Origin: Novosphingobium sediminicola
Lineage (GTDB): Bacteria; Pseudomonadota; Alphaproteobacteria; Sphingomonadales; Sphingomonadaceae
NCBI RefSeq assembly: GCF_014196525.1
Contig: NZ_JACIDX010000007.1
Coordinates: 210,955 to 274,954 of the forward strand
DNA: 64,000 bases
Direction of reading: 5' to 3'
The position numbers and the translations under genes were made by a program. The notes beneath the pieces were generated by a model. The model worked only from the letters and a program-made list of their open reading frames with translations. It searched no databases and was not told the DNA's origin. Below, in pieces: positions 28,477 through 37,153 of the stretch. Numbering within the stretch: position 1 is the stretch's first letter; each line of letters opens with the position of its first letter.

Positions 28477-31071
28477 TCAGAACTTGGCCGTGATGGTCAC
28501 ACCATAGGTGCGCGGATCGGCGGCCTCAAACCCAATCGCGGTTTGATTGAGAGCGCCGAACACCGGCACCGTATTGGTATAGGATGTGGGCAGGCTGATG
28601 CTTTGCAGTGTGCCCACATTGCCGATATTGCGGATATAGGCGGTGACGCCCCAATTGCCCTTGGCCGGATTGAAGGCCAGCGTGGCGTTGAGCTTCATGA
28701 AGGAAGGCTGGCGATACCATCCCGCCGCAAGGGCCGCCGCATTGGAGGGGATCGCCAGATTGCTTTCCGTTTCAAACCGCCCGTCCATCGAGGCGACCAA
28801 CGTGCCCGCATGGCCCACATCGAACACATGCGAATAGCCCGGCGAGATAGCGAATTTGGGCGAACGGGGCAGGGCAAAACCGCTGAGCGATTGGCCGAAA
28901 GCCACCGTGGCCGCCGTGCCGCCTGCCAGATTGACGGTGCGGAACTTGGCGTCGAGATAGGAGATGTTGAGCGTGAAACGATCATGGGGCGAGAGGATCA
29001 CCGTGCTTTCCAGCTCCATGCCGAAGGTCCGCGCGCGGGCGGCATTGGCGGTGATGGTGGTGGTGTAATCCGGGTCGATGGTGCGCGCGGTATAGCCAAG
29101 ATTGGCGGTCGGGCTGAACACCTGTGCGGCATAGCTGAACTGATAATTGCGATAGTCATAGATGAAGGCGCTGAAATTCAGACGCCAGCGATGGTTGAGC
29201 AGATCGTTCTTGGTCCCGATTTCATAGGATGTCATGGTTTCGGGGTCGAAGGTGCTGGTAAAGCCAGGGTTGAGCAAGCCGCTGCTGGGCGGGGGAATGT
29301 TGATGAAGCCGCCGCTCTTGAAGCCGGTGGAGACCAGCGCATAGACATTCGAGGTGGGCGAGAGGTCATATTGCGCCGAGATCTTGTAATCGAGCCGGTT
29401 TGAATTGAGTTGCCCGGCCGGGACCGAGAAGAACACGCGGTTGCCGGTGGGGTTGCTGGCGCTCCACAATCCATTGTTGGTGGTCGTGCCCGCCGCGCCA
29501 TTGTCGAGCAGATAGAACAAGGTGGTGTTGATCGGCGTGCCGTTCAGGCTGCTGTTGCCCGATGTGGCGCAGGTGCTGGTCTGGATCGAATTGGCCACGC
29601 ACAGATTGCCCACCTGTTCGTTGCGCAATTTCCGCTCGGCGGTGTAGCGCAGGCCCGCCGTGACGCGGAAACGGTCGGTGACGGGATAGGTGATCTGGCC
29701 AAAACCGGCCAGATTGCGCACCTCGCGATGCGGGCTATAGCTGCTGTAGAAGGCGGGTGGGGCGATGCCGGGATCGACCACGGCGGTGGCCGGAACCGAT
29801 GTGGTGGCCAGCGTCGTCGTGCGCGCCGATGTGGTATAGCCGGTGCCGCCCTGCTGGTTGACGCCGGTGTCCTCGGTGTTGTTCAGGTAATAGCCGCCCA
29901 GCAGCCATTTGATCCGCGCGCCCGGCTGCGACGACAGGCGCACCTCCAGCGTTTTCTGGTCCTGCCGCGAGATTTCCTTGCCGTTGGTGCTGGCCAGCGC
30001 GCCGGCGATGCCGGTCGGGTCGGGGTGGGATGAGGCCAGCGCCTGCGACAGGCGGGTCTGATAGGTCAGCAGGCTGAAGGTGTTCGATTCAAGGCTGTAG
30101 CGCGAACGGTTATAGGTCGGCTGGACGAACAATTGGGCAAAGCCGAGATCAGCGGTAATGTCGGCATAGTAATTGTCATTGATGAACCGGCGATAGCCTG
30201 AGGAGGGGTTGTTCGAGGTCCAGTATCCGGTGGGAAATTTGATCGGCTGGGTCAGGTCGATCAGCCCGGTCGAGGACTGCTGCTGGCCCAGACCGTTCTG
30301 CACCGCATGGTCGGCGGTCAGGATGATCTTGAACTTGCTGCTCGGCTCCCACAATCCGCGCAGGCGCATGCCGGTCACATGGCTGTCGCTGCCGCCGTTG
30401 GAGAGATATCCGTTGCGCCCCTCGCTGGAAATCGCGCCGCGCAGGGCCAGCTTGTCGCCGATGGGGATGTTGACCATCGCCTGACCCGCCAGCAGCCCGT
30501 AATTGCCGATTTCGGCGGTGCCCGATGCCTCCAGCCGGTGCGAGGGATCATTGGCGATGATCGTGACCGAGCCGCCCAGCGCGTTGCGGCCATTGAGCGT
30601 GGAATCCGGCCCCTTGACCACCTCGACGCGGGCGATGTCGTAAAACAGCGCGCGGGTGGATTGGGCGCGTTGCTGAAACACGCCGTTCAGGCTGACGGTG
30701 ACAGGGGAATCCTGACCGAAGACCGGGGCAAAGCCCACGCCGCGGATCGAGACGAAGAAGCCCTGACCCGAGGCGCCCGTCCCCATCAACTGTACGCCCG
30801 CGCTGTCGCGCAGAACTTGCGAAAGCGTGGTCTTGCCTTCCTTGGCCGCGCGGTCGCCGTCCACCGCGATGATCGAGCCGACGGTATGTTGCAGCGATGT
30901 GCGCGCCTTTTGCGCGGTGACGATAATGTCATGCAGGCTGACGCGACCATTATCCTCGGTCTGGGCACTGTCTTCGAAAGGCGGGTTCTGCGTTTGCGCC
31001 TGAACTGTGGGCGCCATGCACAATGCTGCCGCCACCGCGCTCATCGCGCAGCCCAGATATGCTGACTTCAT
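28477..31071 (-). CDS. TonB-dependent receptor
   Basis: 864-residue outer-membrane receptor. Signal peptide (MKSAYLGCAMSAVAAAL, cut near VQA-Q), TonB-box-like DIIVTA near residue 51, plug with VEVVKGPDSTLNGRNALGG, beta-barrel, and a terminal phenylalanine (TITAKF). ATG 31071 is chosen because GGAGGAG is 8 bases upstream; a TTG at 31089 sits upstream of that site and is unlikely. Convergent with the LysR gene and divergent from another TonB receptor at 31366; the pair shares a 294-base control region. Ligand unknown. Confidence 0.94.
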   Translation of the reverse strand: MKSAYLGCAMSAVAAALCMAPTVQAQTQNPPFEDSAQTEDNGRVSLHDIIVTAQKARTSLQHTVGSIIAVDGDRAAKEGKTTLSQVLRDSAGVQLMGTGASGQGFFVSIRGVGFAPVFGQDSPVTVSLNGVFQQRAQSTRALFYDIARVEVVKGPDSTLNGRNALGGSVTIIANDPSHRLEASGTAEIGNYGLLAGQAMVNIPIGDKLALRGAISSEGRNGYLSNGGSDSHVTGMRLRGLWEPSSKFKIILTADHAVQNGLGQQQSSTGLIDLTQPIKFPTGYWTSNNPSSGYRRFINDNYYADITADLGFAQLFVQPTYNRSRYSLESNTFSLLTYQTRLSQALASSHPDPTGIAGALASTNGKEISRQDQKTLEVRLSSQPGARIKWLLGGYYLNNTEDTGVNQQGGTGYTTSARTTTLATTSVPATAVVDPGIAPPAFYSSYSPHREVRNLAGFGQITYPVTDRFRVTAGLRYTAERKLRNEQVGNLCVANSIQTSTCATSGNSSLNGTPINTTLFYLLDNGAAGTTTNNGLWSASNPTGNRVFFSVPAGQLNSNRLDYKISAQYDLSPTSNVYALVSTGFKSGGFINIPPPSSGLLNPGFTSTFDPETMTSYEIGTKNDLLNHRWRLNFSAFIYDYRNYQFSYAAQVFSPTANLGYTARTIDPDYTTTITANAARARTFGMELESTVILSPHDRFTLNISYLDAKFRTVNLAGGTAATVAFGQSLSGFALPRSPKFAISPGYSHVFDVGHAGTLVASMDGRFETESNLAIPSNAAALAAGWYRQPSFMKLNATLAFNPAKGNWGVTAYIRNIGNVGTLQSISLPTSYTNTVPVFGALNQTAIGFEAADPRTYGVTITAKF

Positions 31072-31224
31072 TATTATGTCTCCTCCCAATCATGCTCCGC
31101 TGATTTCTGACGCGCGGATGCATTTGATCTTGGCGGATGAAACCTAGGCGCAAGATGGGTTTGACAATAGGCGCGGGGGTTCAATACCAGCTATGCCGTT
31201 ACATGCAGAACGGGATTGCCCGAA

Positions 31225-31319
31225 GCCTCGGTTTTACCGGAGGCCTGATATTCACCCGGCGGTAGTAGTGGAGCGCAAACCCGCCTGCCATAAGCATGGC
31301 CGAGGCCCCGATGCCTCGG
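31225..31319 (+). promoter_or_regulatory. Leader with competing stem-loops before a TonB receptor gene
   Basis: Within 140 bases upstream of the receptor start four complementary blocks occur: GCCTCGG (31225-31231), CCGGAGGC (31237-31244, imperfect partner), CCGAGGC (31300-31306) and GCCTCGG (31313-31319). The first can pair with the second or third, and the third with the fourth (6-base loop), so alternative structures are possible. A TTGACA at 31161-31166 may be the -35 element of the transcript. This could be a structured mRNA leader or chance in GC-rich DNA. Confidence 0.35.
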
Positions 31320-31365
31320 GGCGAATAAACAGCCGGTATCGGGGTGAAGGACTGGGGAGAGAAAA

Positions 31366-33762
31366 ATGAGTATGCAGCGCTTTGCCCTGCTGGGATCCAC
31401 TATGCTTGCCTTGATCGGGGCGCCGGCTCTGGCCGCTGATGCGCCGCCGGCAGGCGCGCCGGAAGTTTCGGCCATTCAGGACATCGTCGTCACCGCCGAA
31501 CGCCGCGTCAGCAGCACGCAGAAGACCGCGCTTAACATCACCGCGCTGGGGGCCGAGCAACTGGCGTCAAGTGGCGTCCGCGACAGCCGCACCATGCTCG
31601 ACAGCGTGCCGGGGCTCAAGCTGAGCGTGGCCAATCCCAACGCCTATATCGGTCTCTATGGTCTGGCCAGCGGCGCGGGCACGCAATATGCCGATACGAT
31701 CATGGCCTTCAACTATGGCGGCGTACCGCTGGCGCGCCAGATTTCGGCCAACAGCGCCTATTACGACCTTGAGCGCGTCGAAATCCTCAAAGGCCCGCAA
31801 GGCACGCTCTATGGCCGCAACGCCACGGTGGGCGCGATCAACCTGATCCCGGCGCGGCCCAAGGATGAGCTGGCGGGCGGCGGTTCGATCACGCTGGGCA
31901 ATTACAACACGCTCAACACCAGCGGTTACATCAACACGCCGATCACCGAAAATCTGGTGGGCCGCGTGGCGTTTCAGACCACGCGCCACGATGGCTATTT
32001 CACCAATGGGCTGGATGACGCCAACAACTATGGCCTGCGCGGCAGCCTGTTGTGGAAGCCGAGCGAGAAGCTCTCTGTGCTGCTGTTTGCCGATGCCTAT
32101 TTCAACCGTTCGCGCGGGCCTTACAGCACGTGGCGCTATTACATGAACGGCACGCAGGAATGGATCGACCCGGCCAACCCGTGGTTCGGCCTTGGCGCGG
32201 CGGGCACCTGTTCGAACCAGCTCCTGTGCCCCTCCTTCGCCTCTACCAGCGTGGGCGGCGTCAATGCGGTGTCCAATCCGCAAGGGTTCACCAACACCGG
32301 CCCCACCGGCTATGGCGCCACCTCGGTCTATGGTCAGGATGGGCGCAACAATGCCGACCAGTTGATCCTGTCGACCGAAATCACCTATGCGATGCCATGG
32401 GCCACGCTGACGGTTCAGCCCTCTTATGTGCATACCAAGATTGATTTCATGACCTATTCCAATGGTCTGAAATTCTGGAATCTGACCTATGCCGATCAGC
32501 TCTCGCTGGAGGCGCGCCTGTCCTCGACCGGCAATGGCCCGCTGCGCTGGACGCTGGGCGCTTTCCTGTTCAACGAGGATCAGGACGCCACGCTCAACAA
32601 TCTGCAAAGCACCGGCTATGCCATCCTGCGCACGCCCAAGCTGAACAATCATAACGTGGCCGTGTTTGGCGATACGACCTATGCGTTGACGCCCAATCTG
32701 CGGATCAACGCAGGCATCCGCTATACGCGCGACGGCAAGAGCCAGAACGGCTATACCGTGGCCAGCGGCCTTTCAACCAGCGATGTGACCACGATTGCGG
32801 CGGCGGGCGGCACCTGCACCAGCGGGGGTACGCCATCGGCTCCGACCCTGTTCGACGGTCAGTTCTATTTTCCGACCAATTACTGCGTTGTCCCCAATGG
32901 CGGCCAGTATCGTGATGGCAACACCAGTTGGAAGGTCGGCGTGGAATTTGATCCGCGCCCCGGCTCGCTGCTCTATGCCACGGCCCGCACCGGTTTTCGC
33001 GCGGGCGGCTTTACCGTCGGCACGCAGAACAACTATCGCCCCGAACATCTGACCGCCTATGAAATCGGCTCGAAAAACCGCTTCATGGGGGGCAAGCTGC
33101 AACTCAATGCCTCGGCCTTCTACTGGCAGTACAAGGACCAGCAGGTCAGCCAACTTCAGCTCTATTACCTGAACGGCATCGCCATCGGCCAGACCTCCTA
33201 TCCCTCGAACTTCAACGGCAACCTCTATGGCGCAGAGGTTGATCTTCAGGCCTTTGTCACGCCCAATGACCGCATCGGCATCGATGCGCTGTGGACCAAG
33301 GGCAAGTATGACAGCACCCCGCCGGTGGCCACGGTGAACACTTCGGCGCTGGTGTCGCAATATAATCTGGGCCGCAACAATCTGCCGGAATGGACGATTG
33401 TGGGCAATTATGAGCATACGTTCCATCTGGCCAATGGCGGGCGATTGGTGGCGGGCGGGCGCGCCCATTATGAAAGCCGCGCGGTGCTGCGCATCATTGA
33501 CCCGGCGCTGTTGACGCCCGGCGACATTCGCAACGCCTATGCCAAGCTGGACGCGGATCTGACCTGGCATGATGCCAAGGACCGCTTCACCGTGCAGCTC
33601 TATGTTCAAAACCTTACCAACAAGGCCGTGGTGGGCGTGGGGTCGAGCGGCCAGACCGCGCTTGGCACGTTCTTTCGTCCGTCGAGCAATGTGGCGGGCG
33701 CGCGTTCGGCCACGCTGGACCCGCCGCGCACCTTTGGCCTGCGCCTGACGGGCAAGTTCTAA
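31366..33762 (+). CDS. TonB-dependent receptor
   Basis: 798-residue outer-membrane receptor. Signal peptide (cut near ALAA-D), TonB-box-like DIVVTA near residue 37, plug with VEILKGPQGTLYGRNATVG, and beta-barrel ending in RLTGKF. GGGGAGAG lies just upstream of ATG 31366. It is followed by an intrinsic-terminator-like hairpin and then a Bcr/CflA exporter gene. The sequence lacks recognisable siderophore or cobalamin specific features. It may import an organic substrate used by the enzymes encoded further along (inference only). Confidence 0.94.
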   Translation: MSMQRFALLGSTMLALIGAPALAADAPPAGAPEVSAIQDIVVTAERRVSSTQKTALNITALGAEQLASSGVRDSRTMLDSVPGLKLSVANPNAYIGLYGLASGAGTQYADTIMAFNYGGVPLARQISANSAYYDLERVEILKGPQGTLYGRNATVGAINLIPARPKDELAGGGSITLGNYNTLNTSGYINTPITENLVGRVAFQTTRHDGYFTNGLDDANNYGLRGSLLWKPSEKLSVLLFADAYFNRSRGPYSTWRYYMNGTQEWIDPANPWFGLGAAGTCSNQLLCPSFASTSVGGVNAVSNPQGFTNTGPTGYGATSVYGQDGRNNADQLILSTEITYAMPWATLTVQPSYVHTKIDFMTYSNGLKFWNLTYADQLSLEARLSSTGNGPLRWTLGAFLFNEDQDATLNNLQSTGYAILRTPKLNNHNVAVFGDTTYALTPNLRINAGIRYTRDGKSQNGYTVASGLSTSDVTTIAAAGGTCTSGGTPSAPTLFDGQFYFPTNYCVVPNGGQYRDGNTSWKVGVEFDPRPGSLLYATARTGFRAGGFTVGTQNNYRPEHLTAYEIGSKNRFMGGKLQLNASAFYWQYKDQQVSQLQLYYLNGIAIGQTSYPSNFNGNLYGAEVDLQAFVTPNDRIGIDALWTKGKYDSTPPVATVNTSALVSQYNLGRNNLPEWTIVGNYEHTFHLANGGRLVAGGRAHYESRAVLRIIDPALLTPGDIRNAYAKLDADLTWHDAKDRFTVQLYVQNLTNKAVVGVGSSGQTALGTFFRPSSNVAGARSATLDPPRTFGLRLTGKF

Positions 33763-33778
33763 GCGGCCTATACGTCTG

Positions 33779-33795
33779 ATGCATAAGTGAATTAC
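33779..33795 (+). promoter_or_regulatory. Repeated 17-base element, copy 1
   Basis: ATGCATAAGTGAATTAC. It is identical except at one position to the element at 54182-54198, 20 kb away in another intergenic region. It is AT-rich in GC-rich surroundings and directly abuts the hairpin at 33796. The position is between a TonB receptor stop and the Bcr/CflA gene start. Likely a binding site for a shared regulator; the protein is unknown. Confidence 0.5.
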
Positions 33796-33823
33796 GGCGC
33801 GGGCTGCTATCGCGGCCCGCGCC
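33796..33823 (+). terminator. Hairpin terminator after the TonB receptor gene
   Basis: GGCGCGGGC (33796-33804) and GCCCGCGCC (33815-33823) form a perfect 9-bp stem with a 10-base loop, followed by TTTGCTT. Located 34 bases after the receptor stop. It is a moderate intrinsic terminator because the T-run is short. Confidence 0.6.
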
Positions 33824-33860
33824 TTTGCTTGAAGGTGGCGCTCCAAACATGGAGAGCCTG

Positions 33861-35063
33861 ATGCCGCCAGTTATCCCGACTGCCATTCCCCCTCGGCGCC
33901 TGATTGCCATTCTGGCGCTGCTGACCGCCTTTGGGCCCTTGGCCACCGACACCTATCTGCCCGCTCTGCCCGATATGCGCGGCGATCTGGGCGGATCGGC
34001 TTCGGGCGTGGCGGCCAGCCTGTCGGTGTTCTTCTTTGGCATGGCGGCGGGGCAATTGATCTATGGCCCGATCAGCGACCGTTTCGGGCGCAAGGTCCCG
34101 CTGATGATCGGCACGGCGGTGTTCACGCTGGCGGCTTTCGCGGCGTGCTTTGCGCGGGGCATTGAGGCGTTTGTTGCGCTGCGGCTGGTGCAATCGCTGG
34201 GGGGCGCCTGCGGGCTGACGCTGGCGCGGGCGGTGGTGCGCGATCTCTATGATGCCGATGAACTGGCCAAAGCCTTTGCCGCGCTCACGCTTATCGGGAT
34301 GATCACACCCTTGGTCGCGCCGACGCTGGGGGTGGGGATCATCATGCTGGGCGGTTGGCGGGCGATCTTTGCGGTGATGACGGGCATGGGCATCATCACC
34401 ATGGCCGCCATCGCCTTTGGCCTGCCCGAAACCCTGCCGGTTGACCGGCGCCACGCCGAAATCACGATAGGCGGCGTGATCGGCAATTTCGCCCGGATCA
34501 TCACGCGCCGGCGCTTCACGCTGCTGGCTATGATGGCGGGATCGGCGGCGGGGACGCTGTTTTCCTTCATCACCGGTTCGGCCGAGGCCTTTATGACCGA
34601 GTTTGCCTATACCAAGCCGCAATATACCTTTGTGTTCACCGCGATCACCGTCGCGATGATGGCGGGGGGCGAGGCCAATCGGCGGCTGGTGCGGCATTTT
34701 TCCCCGCCTGAACTGCTCCGGTTTGCTTTGACCGCCAATGTCGTGTCGGGGCTGGCGCTGGTGGGCGCGGCGGGTTTCGGGCCGGGGTGGAGCGTGGCGC
34801 TGGCCTTGGGGGCGGCGGTGGGGATGCTGGGGCTGATCCTGCCCAACAGCGCGACATTGGCCATCGGCAGCCTGCGCCGCGATGCGGGCAGCGGCTCGTC
34901 GCTGCTGGGCGTGATCCAATTCGGGCTGGGCTTTGTCGCGTCGAGCGGCGTGGCATGGTTTCAGAACGGCACGGCCCTGCCCATGGCGTTGGGCGTGGCG
35001 GGATGCGCGGTGATGGGGCGGTTGTGCCTGGCGGTGTTGCCCCATGAGGAAAGGCCCGCCTGA
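33861..35063 (+). CDS. MFS drug/solute exporter, Bcr/CflA family
   Basis: 400-residue inner-membrane transporter with 12 predicted helices. The family signature DTYLPALPDM follows TM1, and GPISDRFGRKVP is the MFS loop-2/3 motif. Bcr/CflA proteins export bicyclomycin, chloramphenicol, sulfonamides or peptides by proton antiport; the native substrate here is unknown. ATG 33861 has GGAG 6 bases upstream; ATG 33849 is in frame but has no ribosome site. The stop codon lies in the loop of a bidirectional terminator. Isolated between opposing genes. Confidence 0.9.
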   Translation: MPPVIPTAIPPRRLIAILALLTAFGPLATDTYLPALPDMRGDLGGSASGVAASLSVFFFGMAAGQLIYGPISDRFGRKVPLMIGTAVFTLAAFAACFARGIEAFVALRLVQSLGGACGLTLARAVVRDLYDADELAKAFAALTLIGMITPLVAPTLGVGIIMLGGWRAIFAVMTGMGIITMAAIAFGLPETLPVDRRHAEITIGGVIGNFARIITRRRFTLLAMMAGSAAGTLFSFITGSAEAFMTEFAYTKPQYTFVFTAITVAMMAGGEANRRLVRHFSPPELLRFALTANVVSGLALVGAAGFGPGWSVALALGAAVGMLGLILPNSATLAIGSLRRDAGSGSSLLGVIQFGLGFVASSGVAWFQNGTALPMALGVAGCAVMGRLCLAVLPHEERPA

Positions 35064-35078
35064 GGGGGCGGGCCTTTC
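35049..35078. terminator. Bidirectional terminator between convergent genes
   Basis: A 12-bp perfect stem, GAAAGGCCCGCC (35049-35060) with GGCGGGCCTTTC (35067-35078), and a 6-base loop holding the TGA of the transporter gene. It lies between the plus-strand transporter and the minus-strand flavin oxidoreductase stop at 35083, so it can serve both. The T/A positions at the stem ends are short rather than a full T-run. Confidence 0.7.
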
Positions 35079-35082
35079 GGTA

Positions 35083-36582
35083 TTACAGCGGCATCGGTTT
35101 GCCAAGGAAGCCTTCGAAGCGCCCCTGCGGATCATGCTTTTGCCGCAGGGCCTCATATTTGGCCCATGCCTCGTCGGTGTAATAGCGCTGCGGATGGTGC
35201 AGCATGTTCTCATCGTTCAACTGCCCGCCCAGCGACAGGTCGGACAAAGCCTTCATCTGCATCGGCGGCCATGCGGCCATCATCGTGTCCTGCGCTTCAT
35301 CCTCCCACAGCGTATAGGTGCCAAGGAAGATCGGCCCCTGCATCGAAAGCGCCATGTCCTTGGGGAAGGGCTTGCACGGCCCCCATGCGAACCAGAACGT
35401 ATGCGTATGGGGCGTGGGGAGTTCGAGGAACACTTTGCGCAGGCGCGGCACCAGCACTTCGGTGGGCGCATCGGTGTACATATTATCGGCGGCAAAACGC
35501 ATCCCTGCAGGGTCGGCCTTGAAGCCGCTCTGATAGCGCTCCTCCAGCGTGGTGGGGACCTTCTCCACCTTGAAATTGGCCTTTTCGCGATGCGGTACGC
35601 TGTCGAGCAGCGCCAGCGCCGCATCCGCCTGCGCCTCGTCATCGGTGATGGCGAGGGCCGCGATGGAGATGCGCGCCGGGCATGGCTCGCCCGTCTCGCG
35701 CTTGTTGGCCGTGGTGGACATCACCAGTTCGAGATAGGGCGGCACGTGGGGCACGATGTTGCAGGCCCATGTCATCACATCGTCGAACACGGCAGCGGCA
35801 TTGTCGAAGCTGTAAACCGTGGCTTTCCAATATTTTGGGCGCGGGCGGGCCTGCAAATGCATCCGCACGATCACGCCGAAGAACCCCGCCCCGCCGCCGC
35901 GCGCCGCCCACCAGAAATCGCTGTTCTGCGTGGCATCGGCCCGGATCAGCTCGCCATCGGCATTGACCACATCGACTGCCAGCACATGGCGCGCGCCATT
36001 GCCCCACAGCCGCGAATTCCAGCCAAACCCGCCATTCAGGCAAAAACCGCCAATACCCGGCGAGGGGTGATGCGCGGTCGGCACCACGAGCCCATGGGGT
36101 TCCAAATGCCGGTTGATAACCGATCCGATCATGCCGGGATTGACCCAGAGCGTCTGGGTGGCCGGATCGATGCTGATCTCCTGCATCCGGGCCATGTCGA
36201 TCAACACGCAATGATCGCGGATGTGTGAGGCCGACCAGCTATGCCCGCCCGACCGCGTGGTGACCTTCAGCCCATGCGCCTTGGCGAATTTGACAGCGGC
36301 CACCACGTCCTTGTCGGACAAAGGCTGGACGATGACCTGCGGATAGCGCTTGGGCTTGTTGGCGCGATAGCAGGTCGAACCGCGCGCCACCTCATAGGCT
36401 TCGTCGCCCAGCCAATAGACCTTGCCCTCAACGCTCTGGTTCAGCGACAGCTTTTCCGCATCGCTGAGCGGGCGGCCCATGCCGTTGCAGGCGGCCAGCA
36501 TGCCGGTGGAAAGGGCCCCGGCCAGCGCCTTGATCGCGCCGCGTCGGCCAATGGGTTGCGGGCCTGTAGCAGGCGTGTTCAT
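35083..36582 (-). CDS. Exported FAD-linked oxidoreductase, berberine-bridge/VAO type
   Basis: 499 residues. Begins with a Tat-like motif (GRRGAIKAL, residues 12-20) and a lipobox-like LAAC (Cys32), so probably a Tat-exported lipoprotein. The FAD-binding PCMH domain has TTRSGGHSW with His114 placed for covalent FAD attachment. The loop that carries the second, cysteinyl FAD link in berberine bridge enzymes reads AHHPSPGIGG here, with His instead of Cys, so a single covalent bond is expected. The C-terminal BBE domain has YYTDEAWAKYEAL and HDPQGRF. It oxidises an unknown alcohol, sugar or phenol. A small cytochrome c gene is divergent, a possible electron acceptor. Confidence 0.9.
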   Translation of the reverse strand: MNTPATGPQPIGRRGAIKALAGALSTGMLAACNGMGRPLSDAEKLSLNQSVEGKVYWLGDEAYEVARGSTCYRANKPKRYPQVIVQPLSDKDVVAAVKFAKAHGLKVTTRSGGHSWSASHIRDHCVLIDMARMQEISIDPATQTLWVNPGMIGSVINRHLEPHGLVVPTAHHPSPGIGGFCLNGGFGWNSRLWGNGARHVLAVDVVNADGELIRADATQNSDFWWAARGGGAGFFGVIVRMHLQARPRPKYWKATVYSFDNAAAVFDDVMTWACNIVPHVPPYLELVMSTTANKRETGEPCPARISIAALAITDDEAQADAALALLDSVPHREKANFKVEKVPTTLEERYQSGFKADPAGMRFAADNMYTDAPTEVLVPRLRKVFLELPTPHTHTFWFAWGPCKPFPKDMALSMQGPIFLGTYTLWEDEAQDTMMAAWPPMQMKALSDLSLGGQLNDENMLHHPQRYYTDEAWAKYEALRQKHDPQGRFEGFLGKPMPL

Positions 36583-36672
36583 GCGACAAATCTCCCATCC
36601 GGGCGCGGTTCATCCCGCGCTTCCGATATATTCTCTGTAGCGATAATTTCATGGACGAAAAGAGCCAAATCG

Positions 36673-36715
36673 CCTATGTCAGATCCATAATTCTCGCATA
36701 TATCTGCGACATAGG
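36673..36715. promoter_or_regulatory. Divergent operator region, flavin oxidoreductase/cytochrome c
   Basis: CCTATGTC (36673-36680) and GACATAGG (36708-36715) are perfect inverted arms 27 bases apart. Between them, TAATTCTCGCATATAT (36688-36703) is a weaker reverse-orientation relative (12 of 17) of the 17-base element found at 33779 and 54182. The right arm abuts the cytochrome ribosome site, so binding there should block its expression. A transcription factor binding both arms could co-regulate the two divergent genes. Confidence 0.5.
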
Positions 36716-36724
36716 GGAGATGGC

Positions 36725-37084
36725 ATGACTGATATTCGCAAATGGGCGGGGCTGTTACTATTGGCCGGGGCCGGGGCGGCATCCGCGCAGGGCACCAAGG
36801 GTCAGGACCGCGATCCCTATCTGGCGATGAACCGGCAATTGGTGGCCAATGGCTGCCATTTTTGCCATGGCGCCGATTATGCGCGCGTGGGCCCCGCCAT
36901 GAAGGATGTGGCCATGGTCTATGCCGGGCAGGGCGCGCAGGGGGCCGCCACGATCAAGGAAAGCATCGCCAAGGGCAGCAAGGGCAAATGGGGGCCCGCC
37001 ATGATGCCCGCCCAGCATCAGGTGACGCCGCAAAAGGCCGATGCGCTGATTGCCGCCATCCTGGCCCTCGCGCCAAAATCCTGA
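36725..37084 (+). CDS. Small periplasmic c-type cytochrome
   Basis: 119 residues. Signal peptide (cut near ASA-Q), then a class I cytochrome c fold with the haem motif CHFCH (NGCHFCHGAD) about 20 residues into the mature protein and the axial Met in PAMMPAQH near the C-terminus. The order CxxCH-GP-MMP matches cytochrome c551/c552-like electron carriers. AGGGGAGA stands just ahead of ATG 36725. Divergent from a Tat-exported flavin oxidoreductase; taken together the pair resembles flavoprotein/cytochrome couples such as p-cresol methylhydroxylase (inference). Confidence 0.9.
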   Translation: MTDIRKWAGLLLLAGAGAASAQGTKGQDRDPYLAMNRQLVANGCHFCHGADYARVGPAMKDVAMVYAGQGAQGAATIKESIAKGSKGKWGPAMMPAQHQVTPQKADALIAAILALAPKS

Positions 37085-37100
37085 TTGGGCTCAAGCAAAA

Positions 37101-37137
37101 GGGCCGGTGGGAGCATCCTCCCACCGGCCCTTTTTTT
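37101..37137. terminator. Strong bidirectional intrinsic terminator
   Basis: GGGCCGGTGGGAG (37101-37113) and CTCCCACCGGCCC (37118-37130) form a perfect 13-bp stem with a 4-base loop, followed by seven T on the plus strand (37131-37137). On the minus strand the hairpin is followed by TTTTGCTT. It terminates the cytochrome gene and the convergent TonB receptor gene. Confidence 0.95.
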
Positions 37138-37153
37138 CGCGCCTGCGCCGCGA

